A stretch of 42,929 nucleotides of DNA. It comes from Bacteroidales bacterium UBA3382 (GTDB lineage: Bacteria > Bacteroidota > Bacteroidia > Bacteroidales > UBA932). The position numbers were made by a program, and so were the translations under genes. This document shows, in pieces, positions 24,769 through 32,239 of the stretch. The stretch lies in contig DEPW01000115.1 of assembly GCA_002358965.1 (NCBI GenBank), positions 1 through 42,929 of the forward strand, written 5' to 3'. The first letter of the stretch is position 1; each line of letters begins with the position of its first letter. A model generated the notes under the pieces. It was not told where the DNA came from, did no database searches, and was given only the letters and a program-made list of their open reading frames with translations.

Positions 24769-26211
24769 TTATCCGACACTCCCTTCGAGCGATACCGAAA
24801 GCAGTTTCTGGGCTTCCATTGCGAACTCCATAGGCAGTTTTGCAAGGACTTCTTTTGCATATCCGTTGACTATCAGTCCTACGGCGTCTTCTTCGCTGAT
24901 GCCCCTCTGGCGGGCGTAGAAGAGCTGGTCTTCGCTGATTTTCGAAGTGGTCGCTTCGTGTTCGACTACGGCGTCCGGGCAATTGCTCTGTATGACAGGG
25001 AAAGTGTGCGCTCCGCATTTGTCTCCGATGAGGAGGCTGTCGCACTGCGAATAGTTCTTTGCGTTCACGGCGGTTTTCATGAACTTTACCAGGCCTCTGT
25101 AACTGTTCTGGCTGCGGCCGGCCGAGATGCCTTTGCTTACTATGCGGCTGCGTGTGTTCTTTCCTATGTGTATCATCTTGGTGCCTGTGTCCGCCTGCTG
25201 GAAATTGTTGGTAAGGGCGACGGAGTAGAATTCGGATACCGAATCGTCGCCTTTCAGGATGCTGCTCGGGTATTTCCAGGTGATTGCGGAGCCTGTTTCG
25301 ACCTGGGTCCAGAAGAGGCGGCTGCGGTTTCCTTTGCAGATGCCTCTCTTTGTCACGAAATTGTATATGCCTCCGCGTCCTTGCTTGTCGCCCGGGTACC
25401 AGTTCTGGACGGTAGAGTATTTTACTTCCGCATCGTCCAGCACTACTATTTCTACGACTGCCGCATGGAGTTGGTTTTCATCCCTCATCGGGGCCGTGCA
25501 GCCTTCGAGGTAGCTTACATAGGAGCCTTCGTCGGCTACGATGAGCGTCCTTTCGAACTGGCCTGTCCCTCTTGCGTTTATCCTGAAGTAACTCGAAAGC
25601 TCCATCGGACATCTGACCCCTTTGGGGATGTATACGAACGAGCCGTCGCTGAATACGGCGGAATTGAGGGCTGCGAAATAGTTGTCTGCGGCCGGCACTA
25701 CGCTGGCAAGGTATTTCCTTACCAATTCGGGGTGTTCCTTCACCGCTTCGGAGAATGAGCAGAATATGATGCCTTTTTCCGACAGTACCTGCCTGTATGT
25801 CGTGGTTACCGATACCGAGTCGAAAACCGCATCCACTGCCACTCCTGCAAGCACTTCCCTTTCATGGAGAGGTATTCCGAGCTTTTCGAAAGTTTCGGCA
25901 AGGGCCGGGTCTATCTCTTTGGGCCTGTCTTTGTCGCTTTTCGGCGCGGCGTAATACACTATGTCCTGATAGTCGATGGGCGGAATGTCCAGATGCGCCC
26001 ACTGCGGCATCTTCATGCCGCACCACCGTCTGTATGCGTCGAGGCGGAATTCAAGCAGCCATCCGGGCTCTCCCTTTTTTGCCGATATGAGCCTTATGAT
26101 GTCTTCGTTCAGCCCTTTGGGGATGAATTCCTGCTCCACGTCGGTGGTAAAACCGTGCTCGTATTCGTTCTCGGTTATATTTTTTATTATATCGTTTCCG
26201 GCATTTTCCAT
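24769..26211 (-). CDS. sufB: Fe-S cluster assembly scaffold protein SufB
   Basis: 480 residues, normal length. Family blocks include [20 protein letters not shown] near the N-terminus, [20 protein letters not shown] and the C-terminal [16 protein letters not shown], whose Cys lies where the essential Cys of SufB is placed, followed by [20 protein letters not shown]. It is the main cluster scaffold of the SufBC2D complex. First gene of sufBCD; the -7 element is only seven bases from the ATG, so the leader would be very short. Confidence 0.96.
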   Translation of the reverse strand: MENAGNDIIKNITENEYEHGFTTDVEQEFIPKGLNEDIIRLISAKKGEPGWLLEFRLDAYRRWCGMKMPQWAHLDIPPIDYQDIVYYAAPKSDKDRPKEIDPALAETFEKLGIPLHEREVLAGVAVDAVFDSVSVTTTYRQVLSEKGIIFCSFSEAVKEHPELVRKYLASVVPAADNYFAALNSAVFSDGSFVYIPKGVRCPMELSSYFRINARGTGQFERTLIVADEGSYVSYLEGCTAPMRDENQLHAAVVEIVVLDDAEVKYSTVQNWYPGDKQGRGGIYNFVTKRGICKGNRSRLFWTQVETGSAITWKYPSSILKGDDSVSEFYSVALTNNFQQADTGTKMIHIGKNTRSRIVSKGISAGRSQNSYRGLVKFMKTAVNAKNYSQCDSLLIGDKCGAHTFPVIQSNCPDAVVEHEATTSKISEDQLFYARQRGISEEDAVGLIVNGYAKEVLAKLPMEFAMEAQKLLSVSLEGSVG

Positions 26212-26218
26212 AACGGTG

Positions 26219-26226
26219 CAAAAATA
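26219..26226 (-). promoter_or_regulatory. -7 element TATTTTTG for sufBCD
   Basis: Minus-strand TATTTTTG followed by CA, an exact TAnnTTTG match that ends seven bases before the sufB ATG. No IscR-like site is evident. Confidence 0.5.
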
Positions 26227-26332
26227 CGAAGTTTTTCGAAACCCTGGAAAACATTTCCGCGAAAAGCGGAAGCCGGACGGACGGCTTTCCCGGACCGTTT
26301 GCCGGTGTCATGACGGGCTTCATGGCTTGCAA

Positions 26333-26355
26333 CCAAAAATAATTTTTGGCTTTTT
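26333..26355 (+). terminator. Terminator-like hairpin in the sufB/lipoprotein divergent region
   Basis: CCAAAAAT-A-ATTTTTGG (26333-26349) is a perfect inverted repeat followed by CTTTTT on the plus strand. No annotated plus-strand gene ends here, because sufB reads away to the left. It could end a short unannotated transcript or be AT-rich chance structure. The stem is weak and the centre too tight for full pairing. Confidence 0.35.
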
Positions 26356-26382
26356 GAATATTTTCAGTAACTTGCAGTTTTG
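26351..26382 (+). promoter_or_regulatory. Candidate promoter TTTTTG-N18-CAGTTTTG for the lipoprotein pair
   Basis: TTTTTG (26351-26356) and CAGTTTTG (26375-26382) are separated by 18 bases. The second differs from TAnnTTTG by one base. It would give a leader of about 70 bases to the ATG at 26459. No better candidate is seen in this 247-base divergent gap. Confidence 0.4.
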
Positions 26383-26458
26383 TGGCTGCGACAGATTGTA
26401 TCCCTGTACAGTCCGGCCGATTGTTATGTACTGATATTTAATTTAATACCTATTGCAG

Positions 26459-27931
26459 ATGAAGAAACGTTTTTACCTGATGACACTCGCTTTTTTTGCG
26501 ATTGCGGCAATGTCCGCGATTGTGTCATGTACGCCGCACAATACCGGTGAAGATGGAGACAGGGTGCCTCTTCCTTCCCCGGAAGTGTCGGTACGTGAAG
26601 CCGGAGAGACTTCTTTTTCCATAGTATGGAGTCCTGTTGCCGGTGCGGAATCCTATAATTACAGTTGCGATTGGACAGGGTACCGCACCGAAAATACCGC
26701 TGATACTTTGTTGTCGTTTTCCGGACTCGTGCCGGATTCCACATATAGGGTGAGGGTGTCGGCTGTTCCTGCTTCCGATGCGGTGATGTTTAAAGAGTCG
26801 CCTGCTGAGGAGGTAAGTGTTTACCTGGAAAGCAACGGGTCCGATCCGGAGCCTGACCCCGACCCTGAAGGCGACATGTTTACCATAGAAATGTATGATG
26901 ATCCGAGCAGCATGGTAGTGATCTATACGATTACGCCGGAAGATCCGCAGATGCTTTTTTACAGGGACTGTTTTACCGATGTCCAATGGAGCGAAATGGG
27001 AGGCAATTCCGAGGATGTGTGGGCCAATGCGTTGCAGGGATATATGGATTTCTTCGGAAGTTCGTGGCTGAACATGGTTGCCGAAACCGGGTTCGTGGAG
27101 TCTTTCTTCGACTATGTTTATGACGAGCATACATACATACTCGTGGCCGGTATAGATTCTCTTGGCAACCGCATCACTTCCGTCGTGGATACGGTGTTTT
27201 ATTCCGGACCGGTCCCTCCTTCGGACATTACTTTCGATGTGGAGGCCAGGGATGTCGGAATATCCAGCGCTGTGGTATGGGTGTATCCGTCCAACGATGA
27301 CACGTATTCCATGCTGCTTGTGGAAAGCGCGTCCCTCAAGGATTATTCGGAGGCGGATATTGAGGATTTGATCAGCATAAGCTACGGCGATTATATCAAT
27401 GACGGACATGTATACAGCGGCGAAATGAACATGACATACCGTGAAGGCCAACTGGAGCCTGATACCGAGTACACGGTTCTTGTCTTCGGATGGAATACTG
27501 CCTTGAGCACTGATGTGACGACGTATTCATTCAGGACTGAAAAGGCCTCGGGAAGTTCGGATCTTACTTTCGAATGGGAGATGGAAATACTCGGTCCGAC
27601 ACAGATACATGTTGTGGTGACTCCTTCCGATCCGGCTTCGCAGTATATGGTCGTTCCTATGCCCGACTATGATTACGAGGAGTTCGGCAGCGATATAAAC
27701 GCATACGTGGAATATGTGACGATGGGCATGATAACTCCTTATGAATATGCGAGGATGTTTGCGCATACCGGGACTACGGACAGGGTGTTCAATGATTGGG
27801 ACGACGGTATATATCCGGGAAGTTCGTACATGTTTTTCGCTGTAGGACTGGATTTGGACAACGAGTCGGAAACGGTTTCATTCTATGAACCGCAATTCTA
27901 TGGCGAAATGGTTACCACGCCGACCGAATAA
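26459..27931 (+). CDS. Acidic modular surface lipoprotein, FN3-like plus three repeat modules
   Basis: 490 residues from the ATG at 26459; a TTG two codons earlier is in frame. Lipobox SAIVSC (Cys24). An FN3-like domain spans about residues 40-122 (SFSIVWSPVAGAESYNY; LVPDSTYRVRVSAVP). Then come three modules of about 110 residues, each starting with a beta strand like ITFDVEARDV or LTFEWEMEIL, a central VTPSD-type motif (VYPSNDD, VVTPSDPASQY) and ending near a PDTEYTVLVFGW-type strand. It is very acidic and has no enzymatic motif. Probably surface exposed, binding a ligand or polymer. A larger paralogue follows 64 bases later. Function unknown. Confidence 0.75.
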   Translation: MKKRFYLMTLAFFAIAAMSAIVSCTPHNTGEDGDRVPLPSPEVSVREAGETSFSIVWSPVAGAESYNYSCDWTGYRTENTADTLLSFSGLVPDSTYRVRVSAVPASDAVMFKESPAEEVSVYLESNGSDPEPDPDPEGDMFTIEMYDDPSSMVVIYTITPEDPQMLFYRDCFTDVQWSEMGGNSEDVWANALQGYMDFFGSSWLNMVAETGFVESFFDYVYDEHTYILVAGIDSLGNRITSVVDTVFYSGPVPPSDITFDVEARDVGISSAVVWVYPSNDDTYSMLLVESASLKDYSEADIEDLISISYGDYINDGHVYSGEMNMTYREGQLEPDTEYTVLVFGWNTALSTDVTTYSFRTEKASGSSDLTFEWEMEILGPTQIHVVVTPSDPASQYMVVPMPDYDYEEFGSDINAYVEYVTMGMITPYEYARMFAHTGTTDRVFNDWDDGIYPGSSYMFFAVGLDLDNESETVSFYEPQFYGEMVTTPTE

Positions 27932-27995
27932 ATCAAGGGACCGGATGATTTTGAATGATTGAAACTATTATGAACAATTTTAAAACGAAGTTATT

Positions 27996-29777
27996 ATGAA
28001 ATTGAAATCCTTTATTTTCGGCGCAATCGCCGTTTTGGCTTTCGTGTCGTGCGACAGGAACACGGATGGGTTGGTGCTCGATGCCCCTGTTCTTGAGATT
28101 TCCGATACATCTTCGACATCGTTTACGGTGGCATGGAATGCCGTAGAAGGTGCGGACATGTATACTTATGAGTTTATGGAAGATCAGGCAAGCACCGAGA
28201 AACTTTCCGTGTCTTTCGAAGATTTGAAGACCGATACATCGTATACGGTCAAGGTCAAGGCCGTGTCTACGGTCGCCAAGGCTGAATCCGAATGGTCGGA
28301 GATAAGCGTGGAACTCGTTTCCTCTGGAACACCTCCGGATCCTGAGTACGTCATCAATCTGACAGCGGAAATGAAGCCGGACATGGTACTTAATGTAAAG
28401 ACATCGCCCACCGATAAGGAAGCTCCTTATTATTTCGAGCCCGTGCCGGGATCCATTTACGAAGGCTTCAATGATGATCCCGAAGCCATGTTTATGGATA
28501 TAATCAATACATATCTGGCGTATTATCAGTATGATAGTGCGATGGCGTTCGAAGAACTCAAAATGACCGGAGATGAAGACAAGGATTATAATATATCCAA
28601 ATATGCCGAGCCGGAGTTCTTCGTTTTCGCGGCGGGAATAGACGAGGAAATGAATATAACCACGGCTGTTGAGTCTGTGAAAGTTTCCTTGGATCTTCCT
28701 GTTTCGGAAAATGAGTTCGTCATTGTCGTGGACGTATGCACGCAGTCCGAGATAAGGGTGACGGTGGCTCCTACCAACGGCGACCAGTACGCGCTCATAC
28801 TTCAGGATAAGGAAACCGTGGACGCCTTGTCGGATACACAGCTCAAGAGTCTCCTCCTTTCACTGGTAAATGATAACAACTTGTGTGTCAATGAGACTAC
28901 AATGACATATAACAAGAATATCGTTCCGTCCCACGACTATTCCATTTTAGTGTTCGGTTACGAAGAAGGTGTCATAACTACGGCAATAAACCGTAAGGAC
29001 ATAAGGACTCCGGATCCCATGGTAGTCGAGGACCTTACATTCGAGTTCGAAATTACGCCTGTCGGTCCGCGGGAAGTGGACGTGGAGATCAGGCCTTCTG
29101 ACGAAGCTGCTTCATATTTTTACGATGTGGTGAGCCTGTCCGACTGGGCCCAGTATTATCAGAATGAGCCGTCCCTGTATGTGGAGGAGATGGCAGATTC
29201 GCAGGGACGCGATGTTCTGGACTATCTGGATGCTTTCGGTTCCATAGGTACGGTGACATATACTTATGATGATTTTTATCTTTCTCCGGACAGCGACTAC
29301 GTTCTGTTCGCTATGGGTTATTATGTCGAAGGCGATCAGGTCATTTGGCTCGAGGCCCAGCATGAAGACTTCCATACTCCGGCCGATGAAGGAGGAGAAG
29401 GCCCTGTCGAGAATCTTACTTTCGAATTGCAGATAATGGGCGTGGAAATAGGCAGATTTTATGTGGACGTAATACCTTCGGATAACAATGCCCCTTATGT
29501 TTATGCGGTGATGACCGATATCGAATACGATGAATATTTCCCGGACGATATTTACGGCTATTTCTATCAGCAGTACGAAAACTCGGGATTCGAAGGCACT
29601 TTCGCGGCTTATGTGGAAAGCATCAGCAAGACGGGAGAATCGTACGAACTGTCTGACTATTATCAGAGCGACGACTGCTGGTATTATAAACTGATTGCTG
29701 CCGGAGTGGTAGTGGACGGGGATAATGTGACGTTTTATGCCCCATCCGAGATGTATCTCTGGTATGAGACGTGGTAG
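27996..29777 (+). CDS. Acidic modular surface lipoprotein, FN3-like plus four repeat modules
   Basis: 593 residues. Lipobox AFVSC (Cys19). FN3-like domain at about residues 30-110 (SFTVAWNAVEGADMYTYEF; LKTDTSYTVKVKAVS), then four modules of about 110 residues. They start near INLTAEMKPD, FVIVVDVCTQ, LTFEFEITPV and LTFELQIMGV. Each has a central motif such as SPTDKEAPYYF, APTNGDQYA, RPSDEAASYFYDV or IPSDNNAPYVYAV, then a Tyr- and Asp-rich helix-like stretch. It has one module more than its upstream paralogue, consistent with gain by duplication. It is acidic and has no catalytic motif. Likely co-transcribed with the paralogue. Function unknown. Confidence 0.75.
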   Translation: MKLKSFIFGAIAVLAFVSCDRNTDGLVLDAPVLEISDTSSTSFTVAWNAVEGADMYTYEFMEDQASTEKLSVSFEDLKTDTSYTVKVKAVSTVAKAESEWSEISVELVSSGTPPDPEYVINLTAEMKPDMVLNVKTSPTDKEAPYYFEPVPGSIYEGFNDDPEAMFMDIINTYLAYYQYDSAMAFEELKMTGDEDKDYNISKYAEPEFFVFAAGIDEEMNITTAVESVKVSLDLPVSENEFVIVVDVCTQSEIRVTVAPTNGDQYALILQDKETVDALSDTQLKSLLLSLVNDNNLCVNETTMTYNKNIVPSHDYSILVFGYEEGVITTAINRKDIRTPDPMVVEDLTFEFEITPVGPREVDVEIRPSDEAASYFYDVVSLSDWAQYYQNEPSLYVEEMADSQGRDVLDYLDAFGSIGTVTYTYDDFYLSPDSDYVLFAMGYYVEGDQVIWLEAQHEDFHTPADEGGEGPVENLTFELQIMGVEIGRFYVDVIPSDNNAPYVYAVMTDIEYDEYFPDDIYGYFYQQYENSGFEGTFAAYVESISKTGESYELSDYYQSDDCWYYKLIAAGVVVDGDNVTFYAPSEMYLWYETW

Positions 29778-29838
29778 GCCGGACCATGCTTTTCAAGGAG
29801 ACGTCCGTCCCTGGCGTATTGTAAATTGAAAATAAATC

Positions 29839-30864
29839 ATGGATATGGGAAACAGTAAGGCCGTACAGGATGACCGCTTTTCTTCGATAGGGAAGCAGGA
29901 GGCGATAAGGAGGTTGTATGCGACGAGTCCTTTTTCGCGTTGCGACAGCCTTGTCCTGCCTTCGGAGAACGCAGGGAAAAAAGTGGAAAATGTGTCGGCA
30001 TTGCTGTCGGAAGGTACTGACTTCGACCTGACATACAATCCTTTGAAACATTTGGGCTATAAGAGCGTACTGTCAGTTTTGGGGGAATTGTATGTCAGGA
30101 TGGCCAGGCCTTACGGACTTTCGATAAGGATAGGGGTTTCTTCCAAATCGGAATTTCCTCAAATATCCGAACTCTGGAGCGGGATGTCGGCGGCGGCCGA
30201 AGAGCATGGCGTATCGGCCGTTTCTTTGGACTTGCTTCCGTCTCGTAATGGGCTGCTGATTTCGCTGTCGGCTGCGGGATTCGTGCCGGCTTCGCTTGAA
30301 AATCCCGAGTCCCCTCATTCGATGGACCTGATTTGCGTATCCGACAATCTCGGCTCCGCCTACATGGGTCTGCATGTGCTCGAGAGGGAAAAAGCGGCTT
30401 TCAATGCTTCGGTCGGCGTGGAGAAACAGCCGGATTTGAAGAAATACGAATACCTGCTCAGGGCTTATCTCCGTCCCGAAATCGACGGTCATGTGATTGA
30501 TGATTTCGAAAAGGCGGGCTTTGTGCCTTCCTGCGGATATTTTTTGCGGAACGGTCTTGCGGATGCCGTCAGACGCCTTTCACGGGATATCGGGTTCGGT
30601 GCGAAAATATATCTGGACCGCATACCGATTGCGGACAAGGCTTTCGAAATGGCGGAGGAGATAGGCATGGATCCTCTTGCCGCTGCTTTGAACGGCGGAG
30701 ACGATTTCAGATACCTTTTCACCATACCCATAGGCAGGCACGACCAGTTCCGCCGCGACTTCCAGACTTTCGATGTCGTGGGGCATCTCGCCCGTCCGGA
30801 AGTCGGAGCGGTCATTGTCACCCCCGAGGGGGCGGAATTGCCGTTGAAGGCTCAAGGGTGGTAG
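29839..30864 (+). CDS. ThiL-fold (AIR synthase-related) protein lacking kinase motifs
   Basis: 341 residues that align along their whole length with Bacteroidota thiamine-monophosphate kinase: EGTDFDLTYNPLKHLGYKSV (58-77), DLICVSDNLGSAYMGLHVLE (163-182), IYLDRIPIADKAFEMAEEIG, AALNGGDDFRYLFTIPIG and the ending LKAQGW. Yet the Mg/ATP motifs are gone. GDDAAV is absent near 36-46, SDI is LGE (81-83), GGDTTSS is SLDLLPS (129-135), and IDISDGL is YFLRNGL (234-240). The frame is intact, so this is not a frameshift relic. ThiL activity is unlikely; a pseudoenzyme or a new role in the same fold is inferred. It follows the lipoprotein pair by 61 bases. Confidence 0.8.
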   Translation: MDMGNSKAVQDDRFSSIGKQEAIRRLYATSPFSRCDSLVLPSENAGKKVENVSALLSEGTDFDLTYNPLKHLGYKSVLSVLGELYVRMARPYGLSIRIGVSSKSEFPQISELWSGMSAAAEEHGVSAVSLDLLPSRNGLLISLSAAGFVPASLENPESPHSMDLICVSDNLGSAYMGLHVLEREKAAFNASVGVEKQPDLKKYEYLLRAYLRPEIDGHVIDDFEKAGFVPSCGYFLRNGLADAVRRLSRDIGFGAKIYLDRIPIADKAFEMAEEIGMDPLAAALNGGDDFRYLFTIPIGRHDQFRRDFQTFDVVGHLARPEVGAVIVTPEGAELPLKAQGW

Positions 30865-30878
30865 GCCTGTCGGAAGCC

Positions 30879-32144
30879 CTATAATCGGATTTTCAGAAAC
30901 CCGGCGATGTCATCGAGGACTTCGCCGGGTATTTTGCCTTGTACGGCATATTCGGCCGGAGACGGCTCTCCCTCGCCTTTGTGGAAGATATGGTTCAGTC
31001 CGGGATATGAAATGAACCGTGCATCGGCATTCCCTCCCGCTTCATCCGTCCATGCTTCCCATATCCGGATTTCTTCGGCCGGGACCTGGTAATCCCTTCC
31101 GCCCTGAAGGAAAAGCATCGGAAAAGCCTTTGCGCAGAGGCCTGCCATGACAGCCTTTTTGTCGTAGTCTACTCCCTCTATGTATTTTTGAGGAAGTTCC
31201 ATGAAAGTTTTATGTATCCGGGCAAGTTCTTCGCGGTTATAAGCGTTGCCGAGAACCCCAATCTGGTGTTCTATCGTTTCCGCCATTGTCGAGGCCGGTG
31301 CCGCAAGCATTATGATTCCGTCGAGAAGCCCGCCAGTGTCGGAGGCTGCGATATAAGGAGCCATTCCGGCTCCGAGCGAATGCCCTATGATGAATATTCT
31401 TTCGAATCCCAAAGAATCGGCAAGGGAGGCCGCCGACAGGGCGTCGTCGGTACACTCTTCTTCAATGGTGGGTTCTTCCGGGTTTGCGAATGCCTTTTCG
31501 CCGTAGACGTAAGTACGCTTGTCGTAGCGCAGTACGGCTATCCCTCTGTGCGACATGGCCGTAGCAATCTCTTTGAACAGTTTGTTAGGGCCGAGGGTTT
31601 CATCCATGTCGTTCGGGCCGGACCCGTGTACCAGTATCAGCACGGGGATGGAGTCGGGTGCTTTTTGTCTCGGTACGGTCAGCCTTGCAGGCAGTTTGAA
31701 TTTTCCGGTATGGACGGCCAGTTCTTTCTCTTCCCATCCTTCGGCGAGTTCATGGATGTCGGAAAATTCTTCATCCGGGGCCGGTTCCGGCAGGGGAGGG
31801 GCGATTTGCAGCCCTGCGATTTTCCCGTCTGAATCGAATACCGTCATGAGCGAAACCTTGCCGTTTTCAAACGAGAGATTGCACCATTTTCCTCCCGGGA
31901 CCCCGTCAAGGTCGTACCAGGCGCTGTTGGAAACATACAATCCCATTTGCGATTCGATACCTTTCCAGAGCGAGGACAGCTGTCCTGCATCGACGGATGA
32001 GCGTACATTGTCGTCGCACATCATGTACAGCATCCTCCCGTTACCGTCGCGCAGCATCTCAAGGACGATTTGCGGATTTGCCCTGTCGGGTTGGAAGCTG
32101 CCTAAAGCGCATATGGTCAGTAATATTGATAAGATCTTCATCAT
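30879..32144 (-). CDS. Secreted alpha/beta hydrolase with N-terminal DUF3887-like domain
   Basis: 421 residues; the first codons read Met-Met, so the start may be one codon later. Signal peptide about 1-19. Residues 20-115 look like the small cystatin-like DUF3887 domain that precedes many Bacteroidota hydrolases. The alpha/beta hydrolase follows: oxyanion region ILVHGSGPNDMDETLGPNK, nucleophile elbow IIGHSLGAGMAPY, Asp in LFLQGGRDYQVP and His in YPGLNHIFHKGEGEPSP. An esterase or peptidase of the cell envelope is likely; the substrate is not known. It converges on the ThiL-like gene with 14 bases between stops and is divergent from dnaE. Confidence 0.85.
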   Translation of the reverse strand: MMKILSILLTICALGSFQPDRANPQIVLEMLRDGNGRMLYMMCDDNVRSSVDAGQLSSLWKGIESQMGLYVSNSAWYDLDGVPGGKWCNLSFENGKVSLMTVFDSDGKIAGLQIAPPLPEPAPDEEFSDIHELAEGWEEKELAVHTGKFKLPARLTVPRQKAPDSIPVLILVHGSGPNDMDETLGPNKLFKEIATAMSHRGIAVLRYDKRTYVYGEKAFANPEEPTIEEECTDDALSAASLADSLGFERIFIIGHSLGAGMAPYIAASDTGGLLDGIIMLAAPASTMAETIEHQIGVLGNAYNREELARIHKTFMELPQKYIEGVDYDKKAVMAGLCAKAFPMLFLQGGRDYQVPAEEIRIWEAWTDEAGGNADARFISYPGLNHIFHKGEGEPSPAEYAVQGKIPGEVLDDIAGFLKIRL

Positions 32145-32179
32145 GGCGTGCGATTTCAGGTTTCATTTTTTGCATATTG

Positions 32180-32187
32180 CAAATATA
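32180..32187 (-). promoter_or_regulatory. -7 element TATATTTG for the hydrolase gene
   Basis: Minus-strand TATATTTG followed by CA, 35 bases before the hydrolase start. Confidence 0.65.
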
Positions 32188-32207
32188 GCCTTTTTGACGA
32201 TTTGTGT

Positions 32208-32215
32208 TATCTTTG
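32208..32215 (+). promoter_or_regulatory. -7 element TATCTTTG for dnaE
   Basis: TATCTTTG followed by TC, 24 bases before the ATG at 32240. It makes the in-frame starts at 32204 and 32219 unlikely, since they fall at or before the expected transcript start. Confidence 0.65.
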
Positions 32216-32239
32216 TCAATGCAAAAAATGGATAAAAAC

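Larger units (their letters stand above)
32164..32230. repeat. 12-bp inverted repeat flanking the hydrolase/dnaE divergent promoters
   Basis: CATTTTTTGCAT (32164-32175) and ATGCAAAAAATG (32219-32230) are perfect inverted copies. The two -7 elements (32180-32187 minus, 32208-32215 plus) lie between them almost symmetrically. Each copy sits where its transcript should begin, so both mRNAs would share the same first bases. Confidence 0.75.

Noticed and set aside
29778..29838. Possible TPP riboswitch before the ThiL-like gene
   Set aside because: The 61-base gap is too short and lacks the conserved CUGAGA/ACCUGA-type boxes.
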